DNA of 64,000 bases from Mycolicibacterium thermoresistibile. GTDB lineage: Bacteria > Actinomycetota > Actinomycetes > Mycobacteriales > Mycobacteriaceae. Shown here piece by piece: positions 17,277 through 25,449 of the stretch (position 1 is the stretch's first letter; each line of letters opens with the position of its first letter). Position numbers and translations under genes: made by a program. The DNA is taken from the NCBI RefSeq assembly GCF_900187065.1, contig NZ_LT906483.1:310001-374000 (forward strand), written 5' to 3'. The notes beneath the pieces are model-generated. The model did no database searches, was not told the DNA's origin, and saw only the letters and a program-made list of their open reading frames with translations.

Positions 17277-17942
17277 TCAGCGCAGGACGAGACGGGGCAG
17301 ATCGGCGACCGACTCGAGCACATGGGTGGCCCCCGCCGCCCGCAGGGTCTGCTCGTCGTGGGCTCCGGTGAGCACACCGGTTGCGATCGAGGCGCCGGCG
17401 CGCAATCCGGTCTCGATGTCGCTGGCGGTGTCGCCCGCCACCGCCACGTGCCGGACGTCGTCGATCCCGACGCGCAGCACGGCGGTGAGCACCAGATCGG
17501 GATACGGCCGGCCCCGGACACCGGTGTCGGGGGCCAGGGTCAGGTCGGCGATGTCGGTCCAGCCCAGCGCGTCGAGGATGCGCGCCTGGGTGGCCGGGCT
17601 GAAGCCGGTGGTCAGGGCCACCTTCACACCGGCCGAGCGCAGTTCGCCGATCGCCTCGGCGGCACCGGGTACCGGTGCGACACCTTCGGCGATGAACCGG
17701 TCGTAGGCGCTTTCGAATGCCGCGTTGGCCCGTTGGGCGCGGTCCTCGTCGGCGAGCAGGGCGCGGAACACCTCGATCTTCGACCGGCCCATGGTGTCGA
17801 CGACGTAGCGGCGCGCGGCCTCGCGCTCCGCACCGGATTCCGCCATGCCGACGGCGGTGGCCGCGGCGTCGAACGCGCGCAACACCAGCCCGTCGTCGGT
17901 CACCGTGGTGCCGGCCATATCGAGTACTGCCAGAGCGATCAT
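17277..17942 (-). CDS. HAD-family phosphonatase-like hydrolase (PhnX-related)
   Basis: This 221-residue HAD enzyme starts at ATG 17942 (GTG 17954 is possible). The nucleophile motif is LDMAGTT with Asp8 and Ala10, so the second catalytic Asp of ordinary HAD phosphatases is replaced by Ala as in phosphonoacetaldehyde hydrolase. MGRSKIEVFRAL in the cap aligns by eye with the MGxxKxxxxRAL segment of PhnX, keeping Lys55 at the Schiff-base position. The later motifs TTGFS, RGRPYPD and VAGDTASDIETG complete the fold. It could hydrolyse phosphonoacetaldehyde to acetaldehyde and phosphate. Annotation pipelines usually call this subfamily phosphonatase-like, with activity unproven. It lies between phnD and the FAD oxidoreductase. 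Confidence 0.82.
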   Translation of the reverse strand: MIALAVLDMAGTTVTDDGLVLRAFDAAATAVGMAESGAEREAARRYVVDTMGRSKIEVFRALLADEDRAQRANAAFESAYDRFIAEGVAPVPGAAEAIGELRSAGVKVALTTGFSPATQARILDALGWTDIADLTLAPDTGVRGRPYPDLVLTAVLRVGIDDVRHVAVAGDTASDIETGLRAGASIATGVLTGAHDEQTLRAAGATHVLESVADLPRLVLR

Positions 17943-18045
17943 CGGTTCAGCCACCCGTACACCGTGCGCTGCGACCGCGGCCCCGCGGTGACCGGCAGGT
18001 GACCGAAATCTGAACAGGGGTCGGCGGTTCGGTCATGTCGTGGCA

Positions 18046-19161
18046 TCACAGCCCGATCTGGTCGGCGGTCTGCTCGGCCAGCGCCGGCCCCATCGTCATG
18101 CCACGGCCACCGGGTCCGGTCACCACCCAGACGCCGTCCGCCGGAGAGGTGCGGCACACCAGCTGATCCGCGTCGACGCATTGGCTGTACACCCCCGCCC
18201 ACCGCCGGATGATCGGGGGCAGTGGCCGGCCGAGGAACGTGTGCATCACCTCGGCGAGGTAGGTGTAGGGCTCCTCGTGCACGTCGAAGGCGAACGGCTC
18301 GGTGTACTCGTGGGTGTCGCCGATGGTCAACCCGCCGTCGAGACGTTGCACGCACAACAGCTGCATGTGGTGCCGCTCGGCGACGGGATCCTGGGGAATA
18401 TCGCGCCGCAACGTATCCAGCGCAGCACCGGCATAACCCGGGTAGTAGCGCAGACTGTCGCCGTCGGCGATCGCGGTGGGCAACGCCTCCCCCAACGGTG
18501 CGGTCTGCATCATCTGCAGCCGCACCCGCCGGACCGGCAGGTCGCCGGCGAGTTCGCGGACCAGACCCCCGTGCGCGGCGCCGGCGCACACGATCACCAC
18601 ATCCCCGTCGTGGCGTCCGCCCCGGTCGTCACGCACGGACGGGCCGCTGACCGAGCGCGCCTCGGTGCCGGGCCGGAACGTGTAGCGGCCGGTGCCGGCG
18701 AGGTGGGCGCGGATCGCGGGCATCGCCCGGCGGGACTCCACCGCCGCGTCGCGGGAGCAGTGCAGCGCGGCCAGGAAATCGCCGCGCAGCGCCGGATTCA
18801 GCCGGCGCGCCTGCTCGGCATCCACCACGGTGAAACCCCGCCGGCCGGCGTCGGCACGGGCCGCGGCCTGTTCGGCCACCGCGACCTCGTCGAGGGTCTT
18901 CAACAGTGTCAGCGAACCCGCGGGCCGGAAACCGATCCCGGGGATCGCCGCACCCAGTCGCTCCCACAGTTCACGGGCCCGCAGTGCGGTGTCCAACTCC
19001 GCCGGTGCGCGGCCGGACACCCACACCAGGCCGAAGTTGCGGACCGTGGCGCCACGCGCCTCGCCCTCGCGTTCCAACTGGACAACCTGATGGCCACGGC
19101 GGACCGCCTCCACGGCGTGAGCGGTCCCGAGGATCCCGCCGCCGATGATGATCACTCGCAC
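18046..19161 (-). CDS. FAD-dependent amine oxidoreductase of phosphonate clusters
   Basis: This 371-residue DAO-type flavoenzyme has the dinucleotide motif GGGILGTAHA at residues 7-16 and a closing GPGGRGMTMGPALAE that contacts FAD. RGATVRNFGLVWVSG near residue 40 is a conserved block of the TIGR03364-type oxidoreductases commonly found beside phosphonate genes. Members are thought to oxidise 2-aminoethylphosphonate or its N-methyl derivatives to phosphonoacetaldehyde, which would feed the HAD enzyme downstream. It is the first gene of the leftward operon and is divergent from the HD-domain gene. Substrate assignment is inference from family and neighbours. Confidence 0.78.
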   Translation of the reverse strand: MRVIIIGGGILGTAHAVEAVRRGHQVVQLEREGEARGATVRNFGLVWVSGRAPAELDTALRARELWERLGAAIPGIGFRPAGSLTLLKTLDEVAVAEQAAARADAGRRGFTVVDAEQARRLNPALRGDFLAALHCSRDAAVESRRAMPAIRAHLAGTGRYTFRPGTEARSVSGPSVRDDRGGRHDGDVVIVCAGAAHGGLVRELAGDLPVRRVRLQMMQTAPLGEALPTAIADGDSLRYYPGYAGAALDTLRRDIPQDPVAERHHMQLLCVQRLDGGLTIGDTHEYTEPFAFDVHEEPYTYLAEVMHTFLGRPLPPIIRRWAGVYSQCVDADQLVCRTSPADGVWVVTGPGGRGMTMGPALAEQTADQIGL

Positions 19162-19282
19162 CGGGGCGACGCTGCCAACGATGGGTCACCGGTTGCCGAC
19201 CGGGCGGCATCCCGTTCGTCAACCGTCGGTGAACACTAGGTGTCCGCCACCCGGTCGGCGGGCGTGACCGCCCGCCCGGCGC

Positions 19283-19288
19283 TACCGT
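19283..19288 (+). promoter_or_regulatory. -10 hexamer, predicted leaderless start of HD-domain gene
   Basis: TACCGT lies 8 bp before GTG 19297 and favours that start over GTG 19240. Confidence 0.4.
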
Positions 19289-19296
19289 GTCGTCCC

Positions 19297-19731
19297 GTGT
19301 TGGTGGTGGAAGAGACGGCAGCACTGCTGGATTCGTTGCGCGGTGTCTGGGACGAGGTCGAGGTGGACGAGCTGACCCACGCGTTACAGGCGGCGGCGCG
19401 GGCGGTTGACGACGGCGCCGACGACGAGCTGGTGCTCGCCGCGGCGTTGCACGATCTCGGGCACAGCCCCTTGTGTTCCGGGCGTCCGGACGGTCCGGGG
19501 CACGATCGGCTGGCGCAGCGCTGGCTGACGCCGCGGTACGGGCCGCGGGTGGGCTGGCTGGCCGGCGCCCACGTGGCGGCCAAACGGTATCTGGTGGCCA
19601 CCGATCCGCACTACCTGGCCGGGCTGTCGGAGGTGTCCCGGGCGTCGTTGCGCGCCCAGGGCGGCGCCGGGGTCGACCGGGCGTGGGTGACTCACCCGTG
19701 GTGGCCGGACGCGCTGCGGTGGGCGCTCTGA
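19297..19731 (+). CDS. Phosphonate-associated HD-domain protein (PhnZ-like)
   Basis: From GTG 19297 the protein has 144 residues; GTG 19240 would give 163. It carries HALQAA, AALHDLGH (the HD metal motif), GAHVAAKRYL, TDPHYLAGLSEVSRASLRAQGG, the signature blocks of HD proteins linked to phosphonate degradation, whose studied member PhnZ is a mixed-valent di-iron oxygenase that cleaves (R)-2-amino-1-hydroxyethylphosphonate to glycine and phosphate. The N-terminal part is short and lacks the Tyr expected before the GE motif (WDEVEVDELTHAL here). No PhnY dioxygenase gene is visible in the window. Divergent from the FAD oxidoreductase gene. Confidence 0.75.
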   Translation: MLVVEETAALLDSLRGVWDEVEVDELTHALQAAARAVDDGADDELVLAAALHDLGHSPLCSGRPDGPGHDRLAQRWLTPRYGPRVGWLAGAHVAAKRYLVATDPHYLAGLSEVSRASLRAQGGAGVDRAWVTHPWWPDALRWAL

Positions 19732-19742
19732 CTCTCGCGGGC

Positions 19743-20975
19743 TCAGCTGCGGCGCTGCTGGTGCCCGGAGTAGTTCTGCCACGGGTCGTAGTCGGCCAGC
19801 AGCGGTTCCTGCGGTGGCCGCTCGGCTTCCGGGACGTGCTCCAGGTTGATCCGGATGCGGTACCAGATCGAGCTCGGACCGCGCATCCCGTCGACGAGGA
19901 TGTCGGCGGGCTGGAGCTTTTCGGCCACCGCCGGATACCGGTCCCGCCAGGTGTCGAGCGCCGCCATCGCCTCGTCCCTGGTCCTGGTGCGCGCGATCTC
20001 GATCAGCGGCTTGCTGGACTGCCGCCGGCCGGTGCCCCGGCTCACGCCCCGCGGCGCCCGCTCGGGCGGGCCGAGGTCCTCGGCGAGCGTCAGCAGCGCG
20101 TCGAGGCTGCCCGCGTGATCGTCCATCGGCTCCCACGGGTCGCCGATGTCGGCGACCCGGCCCGGTACCGTCGCGATGGTGAATTCGGCTGGATCGCAAC
20201 GGCTCACCTCATCCCAGCGCAACGGGGTGGACACCCGCGCGTCGGGAGTGGCGCGCACCGAGTAGGCCGACGCGACCGTGCGGTCGTAGGCGTTCTGGTT
20301 GAAGTCGACGAACACGCCGTGGCGTTCCTCTTTCCACCAGCGGGCGGTCGCCGACTCCGGGGCACGGCGCTCGACCTCGCGGGCGACGGCCTGGGCGGCC
20401 AACCGCACCTGCTTGAACGGCCACCGGCGTTCGATGCGGGCATAGATGTGGAAGCCACGCGAACCGGAGGTCTTCGGCCAGGCGGTCAGGCCGTGATCCT
20501 CGAGCACCTCCCGGGCCACCCACGCCACGTCGATGATCTGCCGCCACCCCACTCCGGGCATCGGGTCCAGATCCACCCGGAGTTCATCGGGGTGGGCGAG
20601 GTCGTCGGCGCGCACCGGATGGGGGTTGAGGTCCACGCATCCGAGGTTGACCGCCCACACCAGCCCGGCGGCGTCGTGGATGACGGCCTCGGCCGCCGAG
20701 GTCCCCGAGGCGTACCTCAGCTCGGCGGTGTCGACGAAGTCCGGCCGCTTCGCCGGCGCGCGTTTCTGGAAAACGGCCTCCTCGGTGATGCCCTTGACGA
20801 ACCGTTTGAGGATCATCGGCCGATTCCGCACTCCACGCAGCGCCGGTTCGGCGACCGACAGGTAGTAGTCGACGAGATCGGATTTGGTGAGCCCGAGCTG
20901 GGGAAACACCACCTTGTTCGGGTTGCTGACGACAACCCGGCGGCCGTCCACCTCCACTGTCCGGGATTCGGCCAT
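19743..20975 (-). CDS. LigD-type DNA polymerase/primase domain protein (Prim-PolC/PolD2-like)
   Basis: This 410-residue archaeo-eukaryotic-primase-fold polymerase starts at ATG 20975, 6 bp after a TACCAT hexamer. The catalytic Asp pair is in RVDLDPMPG, followed by SGSRGFHIYARIE, which binds nucleotide, and GVFVDFNQNAYDRTVASAYSVRATP, the third motif with its Asp. There is no ligase or nuclease domain, so it is a stand-alone polymerase. Position and sequence correspond to Rv0269c and to M. smegmatis Prim-PolC, which fills short gaps with a ribonucleotide preference in base-excision-type repair (from memory). The C-terminal 100 residues are a mycobacterial extension. Confidence 0.85.
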   Translation of the reverse strand: MAESRTVEVDGRRVVVSNPNKVVFPQLGLTKSDLVDYYLSVAEPALRGVRNRPMILKRFVKGITEEAVFQKRAPAKRPDFVDTAELRYASGTSAAEAVIHDAAGLVWAVNLGCVDLNPHPVRADDLAHPDELRVDLDPMPGVGWRQIIDVAWVAREVLEDHGLTAWPKTSGSRGFHIYARIERRWPFKQVRLAAQAVAREVERRAPESATARWWKEERHGVFVDFNQNAYDRTVASAYSVRATPDARVSTPLRWDEVSRCDPAEFTIATVPGRVADIGDPWEPMDDHAGSLDALLTLAEDLGPPERAPRGVSRGTGRRQSSKPLIEIARTRTRDEAMAALDTWRDRYPAVAEKLQPADILVDGMRGPSSIWYRIRINLEHVPEAERPPQEPLLADYDPWQNYSGHQQRRS

Positions 20976-20981
20976 ACCGCC

Positions 20982-20987
20982 ATGGTA
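20982..20987 (-). promoter_or_regulatory. -10 hexamer, predicted leaderless start of Prim-PolC gene
   Basis: On the minus strand TACCAT lies 6 bp before ATG 20975. It is back to back with the fadD2 promoter. Confidence 0.45.
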
Positions 20988-21027
20988 GGAAGTCGGTCGT
21001 CTGGGATTCCGGTTCGACGCGGTCACA

Positions 21028-21033
21028 TATCCT
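21028..21033 (+). promoter_or_regulatory. -10 hexamer, predicted leaderless start of fadD2
   Basis: TATCCT lies 6 bp before ATG 21040. Confidence 0.45.
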
Positions 21034-21039
21034 GGCGCT

Positions 21040-22734
21040 ATGGCAAAGCTGACCGATCTTCCCCGGCTCGCGGCGGACAAGCTGCCGCTCTCCAGACTTC
21101 AGCTTTACGCCGAACGTGGAGCGGCGGAGCTGCACTATCTCCGCAAGATGCTGGAAGCCGGTGCGCTGAAGATCGAGTCGCCGACCAGGATCGCCGCGCT
21201 GCTGGCCGACATCCGGCGGTGGGGCGAGATCGGGATGATCCCGGCCCTCAACGCGCGCCGGTGGCCCGACCGGGTCGCGGTCATCGACGACGAGGGCGAG
21301 ATGACGTTCGCAGAACTCAACGACGCCGCGCACGCGGTGGCCAACGCGCTGCTGGCGAAGGGCGTCAGGGGCGGGGACGGGGTGGCCATCCTGGCCCGCA
21401 ACCACCGCTGGTTCCTGGTCTCGATGTACGGCGCCGCCCGCGTCGGCGCCCGGATCATCCTGCTCAACACCGAGTTCTCCGGGCCGCAGATCTGCGAGGT
21501 GTCCGATCGGGAGGGCGCCAAGCTGATCATCTACGACGACGAGTACACCGCCGCGGTGTCGGGGGTCGAGCCGGAGCTGGGCAAGCTGCGCGCCCTGGGC
21601 CACAACCCGGACTCCGACGAGCCGTCCGGCAGCACCGACGAGACGCTGGCCGACATCATCGAACGGGTCGGGGCGAAACCCGCCCCGAAGGCCACCAGAC
21701 ACTCGTCGATCATCATCCTGACCAGCGGGACCACCGGCACCCCCAAGGGCGCCACCCGCAAGGCGCCGCCGTCGCTGGCGCCGATCGGCGGGGTGCTCTC
21801 CCACGTGCCGTTCAAGTCCGGTGAGGTCACCTCGCTGCCGGCGCCGATGTTCCACGCGCTGGGCTACCTGCACGCGACGATCGCGATGATGCTGGGCAAC
21901 ACGCTGTTGCTGCGGCGCCGGTTCAAGCCCGCGACGGTGCTGACCGACATCGAGAAGCACAACGTCAGCGCGGTCATCGTGGTGCCGGTGATGCTGTCGC
22001 GGATGCTCGACGAGTGGGAGAAGATGCGGCCCAAACCGGACCTGTCGAGCCTACGCATCGTGTTCGTCTCCGGCTCCCAGTTGGGCGCCGAACTGGCCTC
22101 CCGCGCGATGCGCGACCTGGGCCCGGTGATCTACAACCTGTACGGGTCGACCGAGATCGCCTTCGCCACCATCGCCCGGCCGCAGGATCTGTCGATCAAC
22201 CCGGCCACGGTCGGGCCGGTCGTCAAGGGTGTGACGGTCAAACTGTTCGACGAGAACGGCAAGGAGGTGCCGCGCGGCGAGGTGGGCCGCATCTTCGTGC
22301 GCAACACGTTCCCGTTCGAGGGCTACACCGGCGGCGGGCACAAGCAGATCATCGACGGCCTGATGTCCTCCGGCGACGTCGGCTATTTCGACGAGCACGG
22401 TCTGCTCTACGTCAGCGGTCGCGACGACGAGATGATCGTCTCCGGTGGGGAGAACGTGTTCCCGGCCGAGATCGAGGATCTGCTCAGCGGGCATCCCGAG
22501 ATCGTCGAGGCCACCGCGATCGGCGTGGAGGACAAGGAGTGGGGGCAGCGGCTGCGGGCCTTCGTGGTCAAGGCCGAGGGCTCCGACCTCGACGAGGACG
22601 AGGTGAAGCGCTACGTGCGCGAGCACCTGGCCCGCTACAAGGTGCCCCGCGACGTGATTTTCCTCGACGAGTTGCCCCGCAACCCCACCGGCAAGATCCT
22701 CAAACGCGAACTGCGCGAACTCGAGGTTTCCTAG
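21040..22734 (+). CDS. fadD2: Fatty-acyl-CoA/AMP ligase FadD2
   Basis: This 564-residue member of the acyl-adenylating superfamily has the P-loop-like TSGTTGTPKG (about residue 228), the adenine motif YGSTE, SSGDVGYFDEHG, SGRDDEMIVSGGENVFPAE and the catalytic Lys in PTGKILKREL. It activates fatty or aromatic acids as acyl-AMP and transfers them to CoA. Placement between the Prim-PolC gene and fadE6 is that of Rv0270 (fadD2). The N-terminal 60 residues (AERGAAELHYLRKMLEAG) are a helical extension seen in the FadD2 group. FadE6 nearby would supply the dehydrogenation step. Confidence 0.9.
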   Translation: MAKLTDLPRLAADKLPLSRLQLYAERGAAELHYLRKMLEAGALKIESPTRIAALLADIRRWGEIGMIPALNARRWPDRVAVIDDEGEMTFAELNDAAHAVANALLAKGVRGGDGVAILARNHRWFLVSMYGAARVGARIILLNTEFSGPQICEVSDREGAKLIIYDDEYTAAVSGVEPELGKLRALGHNPDSDEPSGSTDETLADIIERVGAKPAPKATRHSSIIILTSGTTGTPKGATRKAPPSLAPIGGVLSHVPFKSGEVTSLPAPMFHALGYLHATIAMMLGNTLLLRRRFKPATVLTDIEKHNVSAVIVVPVMLSRMLDEWEKMRPKPDLSSLRIVFVSGSQLGAELASRAMRDLGPVIYNLYGSTEIAFATIARPQDLSINPATVGPVVKGVTVKLFDENGKEVPRGEVGRIFVRNTFPFEGYTGGGHKQIIDGLMSSGDVGYFDEHGLLYVSGRDDEMIVSGGENVFPAEIEDLLSGHPEIVEATAIGVEDKEWGQRLRAFVVKAEGSDLDEDEVKRYVREHLARYKVPRDVIFLDELPRNPTGKILKRELRELEVS

Positions 22735-22759
22735 ACCTCCGGTCGGGGGCTGCCGCCTT

Positions 22760-23071
22760 TCAGCCGGCCGAGCCGGGGACGGCCAGGCACACCAGCATGA
22801 ACGCCATCAAAAACCAGCCGGCGCCCTGCCACATCACCCAGGTGCCGCGGGCCTTCCACACCTGGTAGGTCTTGATGAAGGCGCCGATACCGCCGACGAG
22901 CAGAATCGTCGGCACGGTCGAGGCGGCGATGATGTTCCGGTCGCCGATCCACACATAGACCGCCAGCGCGAGCATCGCGATCGCGACCACCGTCAGGACG
23001 TAACGGGTGGCGGCGCGAAACGTCTCCGGGTCGTGCCAGCGTTTCTCGACATCGTTGACGTTATCGGTCAC
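22760..23071 (-). CDS. Small three-helix membrane protein of unknown function
   Basis: This 103-residue protein from GTG 23071 has a charged N-terminus (DVEKRWHDPETFRAATR), then three hydrophobic segments: about residues 24-42, 49-66 and 80-98. The short loop FIKTYQVWKARGTW is basic and probably cytoplasmic. I do not recognise a family. It sits between fadD2 (convergent, 25 bp) and fadE6 (same strand, 71 bp downstream of the fadE6 stop). Confidence 0.65.
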   Translation of the reverse strand: MTDNVNDVEKRWHDPETFRAATRYVLTVVAIAMLALAVYVWIGDRNIIAASTVPTILLVGGIGAFIKTYQVWKARGTWVMWQGAGWFLMAFMLVCLAVPGSAG

Positions 23072-23142
23072 GGCTATCGGGTTCCCATACCTGACCGGAC
23101 GAAACGGTGGCTCATACCGGTGACGGTAGCCGGTGCGCGGGT

Positions 23143-25347
23143 CTACGGATCACGCGGCAGGCCCAGCAGCCGCTCGGCGATGATGTTGAGCTGCACCTCG
23201 CTGGTGCCGCCGTAGATGGTGGTCGCCCGGCTGCCCAGCAGGTACTGCACCCACCGGCCGGGTTCGGTGTCCGGATCGCCGATCGCCGCATCGGTGCCGA
23301 ACGACGCGACCGCGAACTCGGCGTAGCCCTGACCGGTCTTCATCGACAGCAGCTTGGAGATCGCCGCCGCGGGCATCGCATCGCCACCGGCCAGCGTCAA
23401 CAACGTCGAGCGCATGTTGAGCACCTTGGCGGCATACCCCTCGGCGATCAGCCGGCCGGCGTGGTTCTGGTCGATCTGATCGAAGTGCCCGTCCCGCAGG
23501 AACGCCACGAAGTCGTCCAGGCTGGCCAGGAACGGCGGTTCACTGCTGCCGATCGACACCCGCTCGTTGGTGAGCGTGTTGCGGCTGACCTCCCAGCCGC
23601 GGTTCACCTCGCCGAGCACCATGTCGTCCGGGACGAACACGTCGTCGAGGAACACCGTGTTGAACATCGCGTTGCCGGTCAGCTCCCGCAGCGGCTTGAC
23701 CTCGACGCCGGGGCTGGACATGTCCAGCAGGAAGTAGGTGATCCCGTTGTGTTTCGGTGCGTCCGGGTCGGTGCGGGCCAACAGTGCACCCCACTGCGAG
23801 TACTGCGCGCCGGTGGTCCAGATCTTCTGACCGGTGATCCGCCAGCCGCCGTCGACCTTGGTGGCCTTGGTGGTCAGGCTGGCCAGGTCGGATCCGGCGC
23901 CCGGCTCGGAGAACAGCTGGCACCAGATCATCTCGCCGCGGAACGTCGGCGGCAGGAAGCGCTGCTTCTGCTCCTCGGTGCCGAAGGCCACGATCGACGG
24001 GATGATCCACGCGGCGATGCCCATCTGCGGCCGCTTCACCCGGCCCGCGCTGAACTCCTGGGCGATGATGATCTGCTCGACCGGGCTCGCGTCGCGGCCC
24101 CACGGCTTGGGCAGATGCGGTTGCACCCAGCCGCCCTCGGCGATCGCGACCGTGCGCTCCTCACGCGGAAGTGCTTTGAGGGCGGCGACTTCCGCGCGGA
24201 TCTCGTCGCGCAGCCGCTCGGTGTCGGGATCCAGGTCGATGGTGAGCTCGCGCAGTCCGGAACCGGTGGCGGTGTCGACCACCTGCTGCGGGTAGTCGGC
24301 GAGCCTGCCGAACCCGGCCACCAACGCCAACGCCCGGCGGTAGTACACGTTGGTGTCGTGCTCCCAGGTGAACCCGATACCGCCGTGCACCTGGATGCAG
24401 TCCTGGGTGCAGCGCTGCACCGCAGTCGGTGCCAGGGTGGCGGCGACTGCCGCGGCGAACTCGAAAGACGAACCCTCCGCGCCCTTTTCGCGGACCTCAT
24501 CGATCGCGCGGGCGGCGTCCCACACCGCGGCGGTGGCCCGCTCGGTGTCGGCGGTCATCTCGGCGCACTTGTGCTTGACGGCCTGGAACTGCCCGATCGG
24601 GCGGCCGAACTGTTCGCGGATCTTGGCGTACTCCGACGCGGTGTCGGTGGCCCACCGCGCCACCCCGATCGCCTCGGCGGACAGCAGCGTGGTGATCAGC
24701 GCGCGGGCCAGCGGCCGGCTCAGGTTGCCGAGCACCCGGTCGTCGCTCACCTCGATGGCGTTGGCCCGCACATGGGCGATCGGCCGCAGCGGGTCGACGC
24801 CGGGCACCGGTTCGATCTCGAGCTGGTCGGCGTCGAACACCACCCACTCTTCGCCGCTGCTCTCCGCGTCGAGGCCGGCGACCGGCAGCACCAGCACCGA
24901 GGCCTGGGCGGCGGCCGGCACCGCCCGCACCTCACCGCGGACCACCAGCTCGTCGCCCTGGCGGGTGGCGGTCAACCCGGAACCGATCGCGTAGCAGGCG
25001 ATGGTCTCGCCGGAGGCGAGGCCGGTCAGCATCTTGGCGTCCGGATCGTGCGCGGCGATCAGCGCGCTGGCGATCGCCGAGGGCACGAACGGGCCGGGCA
25101 CCGCGCCGTACCCGAACTCGGCCAGCACGATCGCCAGCTCGAGGATGCCGAAGCCCTGCCCGCCCACCGACTCGGACAGGTGCACACCGGTCAGCCCCTG
25201 CTCGGCGGCGGCCTTCCAGTACGGCGGGGGATTGGGGATGGGGGTCTCCAGCGCTTCGTGGAGCACCTCTGACGGCGCGATCCGCGCCACCAGGGACCGC
25301 ACCGAATCGGCGAGATCGTTGTGCTCGGGTGTGATCGCGATGGGCAT
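23143..25347 (-). CDS. fadE6: Double-domain acyl-CoA dehydrogenase FadE6
   Basis: The 734 residues are about twice a normal acyl-CoA dehydrogenase. The first half (residues 1 to about 365) reads as a complete, divergent domain with REQFGRPIGQFQAVKHK. The second half contains the FAD/substrate blocks SEPGAGSDLASL, GWRITGQKIWTTGAQ and the end motif IYGGTSEVQLNIIAERLLGLPRD. The length and position match Rv0271c. It would introduce the alpha-beta double bond into an acyl-CoA. AGGTAA upstream supports the ATG at 25347. Confidence 0.88.
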   Translation of the reverse strand: MPIAITPEHNDLADSVRSLVARIAPSEVLHEALETPIPNPPPYWKAAAEQGLTGVHLSESVGGQGFGILELAIVLAEFGYGAVPGPFVPSAIASALIAAHDPDAKMLTGLASGETIACYAIGSGLTATRQGDELVVRGEVRAVPAAAQASVLVLPVAGLDAESSGEEWVVFDADQLEIEPVPGVDPLRPIAHVRANAIEVSDDRVLGNLSRPLARALITTLLSAEAIGVARWATDTASEYAKIREQFGRPIGQFQAVKHKCAEMTADTERATAAVWDAARAIDEVREKGAEGSSFEFAAAVAATLAPTAVQRCTQDCIQVHGGIGFTWEHDTNVYYRRALALVAGFGRLADYPQQVVDTATGSGLRELTIDLDPDTERLRDEIRAEVAALKALPREERTVAIAEGGWVQPHLPKPWGRDASPVEQIIIAQEFSAGRVKRPQMGIAAWIIPSIVAFGTEEQKQRFLPPTFRGEMIWCQLFSEPGAGSDLASLTTKATKVDGGWRITGQKIWTTGAQYSQWGALLARTDPDAPKHNGITYFLLDMSSPGVEVKPLRELTGNAMFNTVFLDDVFVPDDMVLGEVNRGWEVSRNTLTNERVSIGSSEPPFLASLDDFVAFLRDGHFDQIDQNHAGRLIAEGYAAKVLNMRSTLLTLAGGDAMPAAAISKLLSMKTGQGYAEFAVASFGTDAAIGDPDTEPGRWVQYLLGSRATTIYGGTSEVQLNIIAERLLGLPRDP

Positions 25348-25449
25348 CTGCCATTACCTCCCTGGAGGGCATTCGGCCGAACTAACCGGTGGGTTGGGTC
25401 GAGATTACCCCGACCGGCCCGCGATGGCGGCGGGCGGCGCACCGTCGAT

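Noticed and set aside
19162..19296. PhoP (PHO box) site controlling the phosphonate genes
   Set aside because: A gttc...gaac pattern is present, but the direct-repeat structure of actinobacterial PHO boxes is not, so the match is too weak to report.
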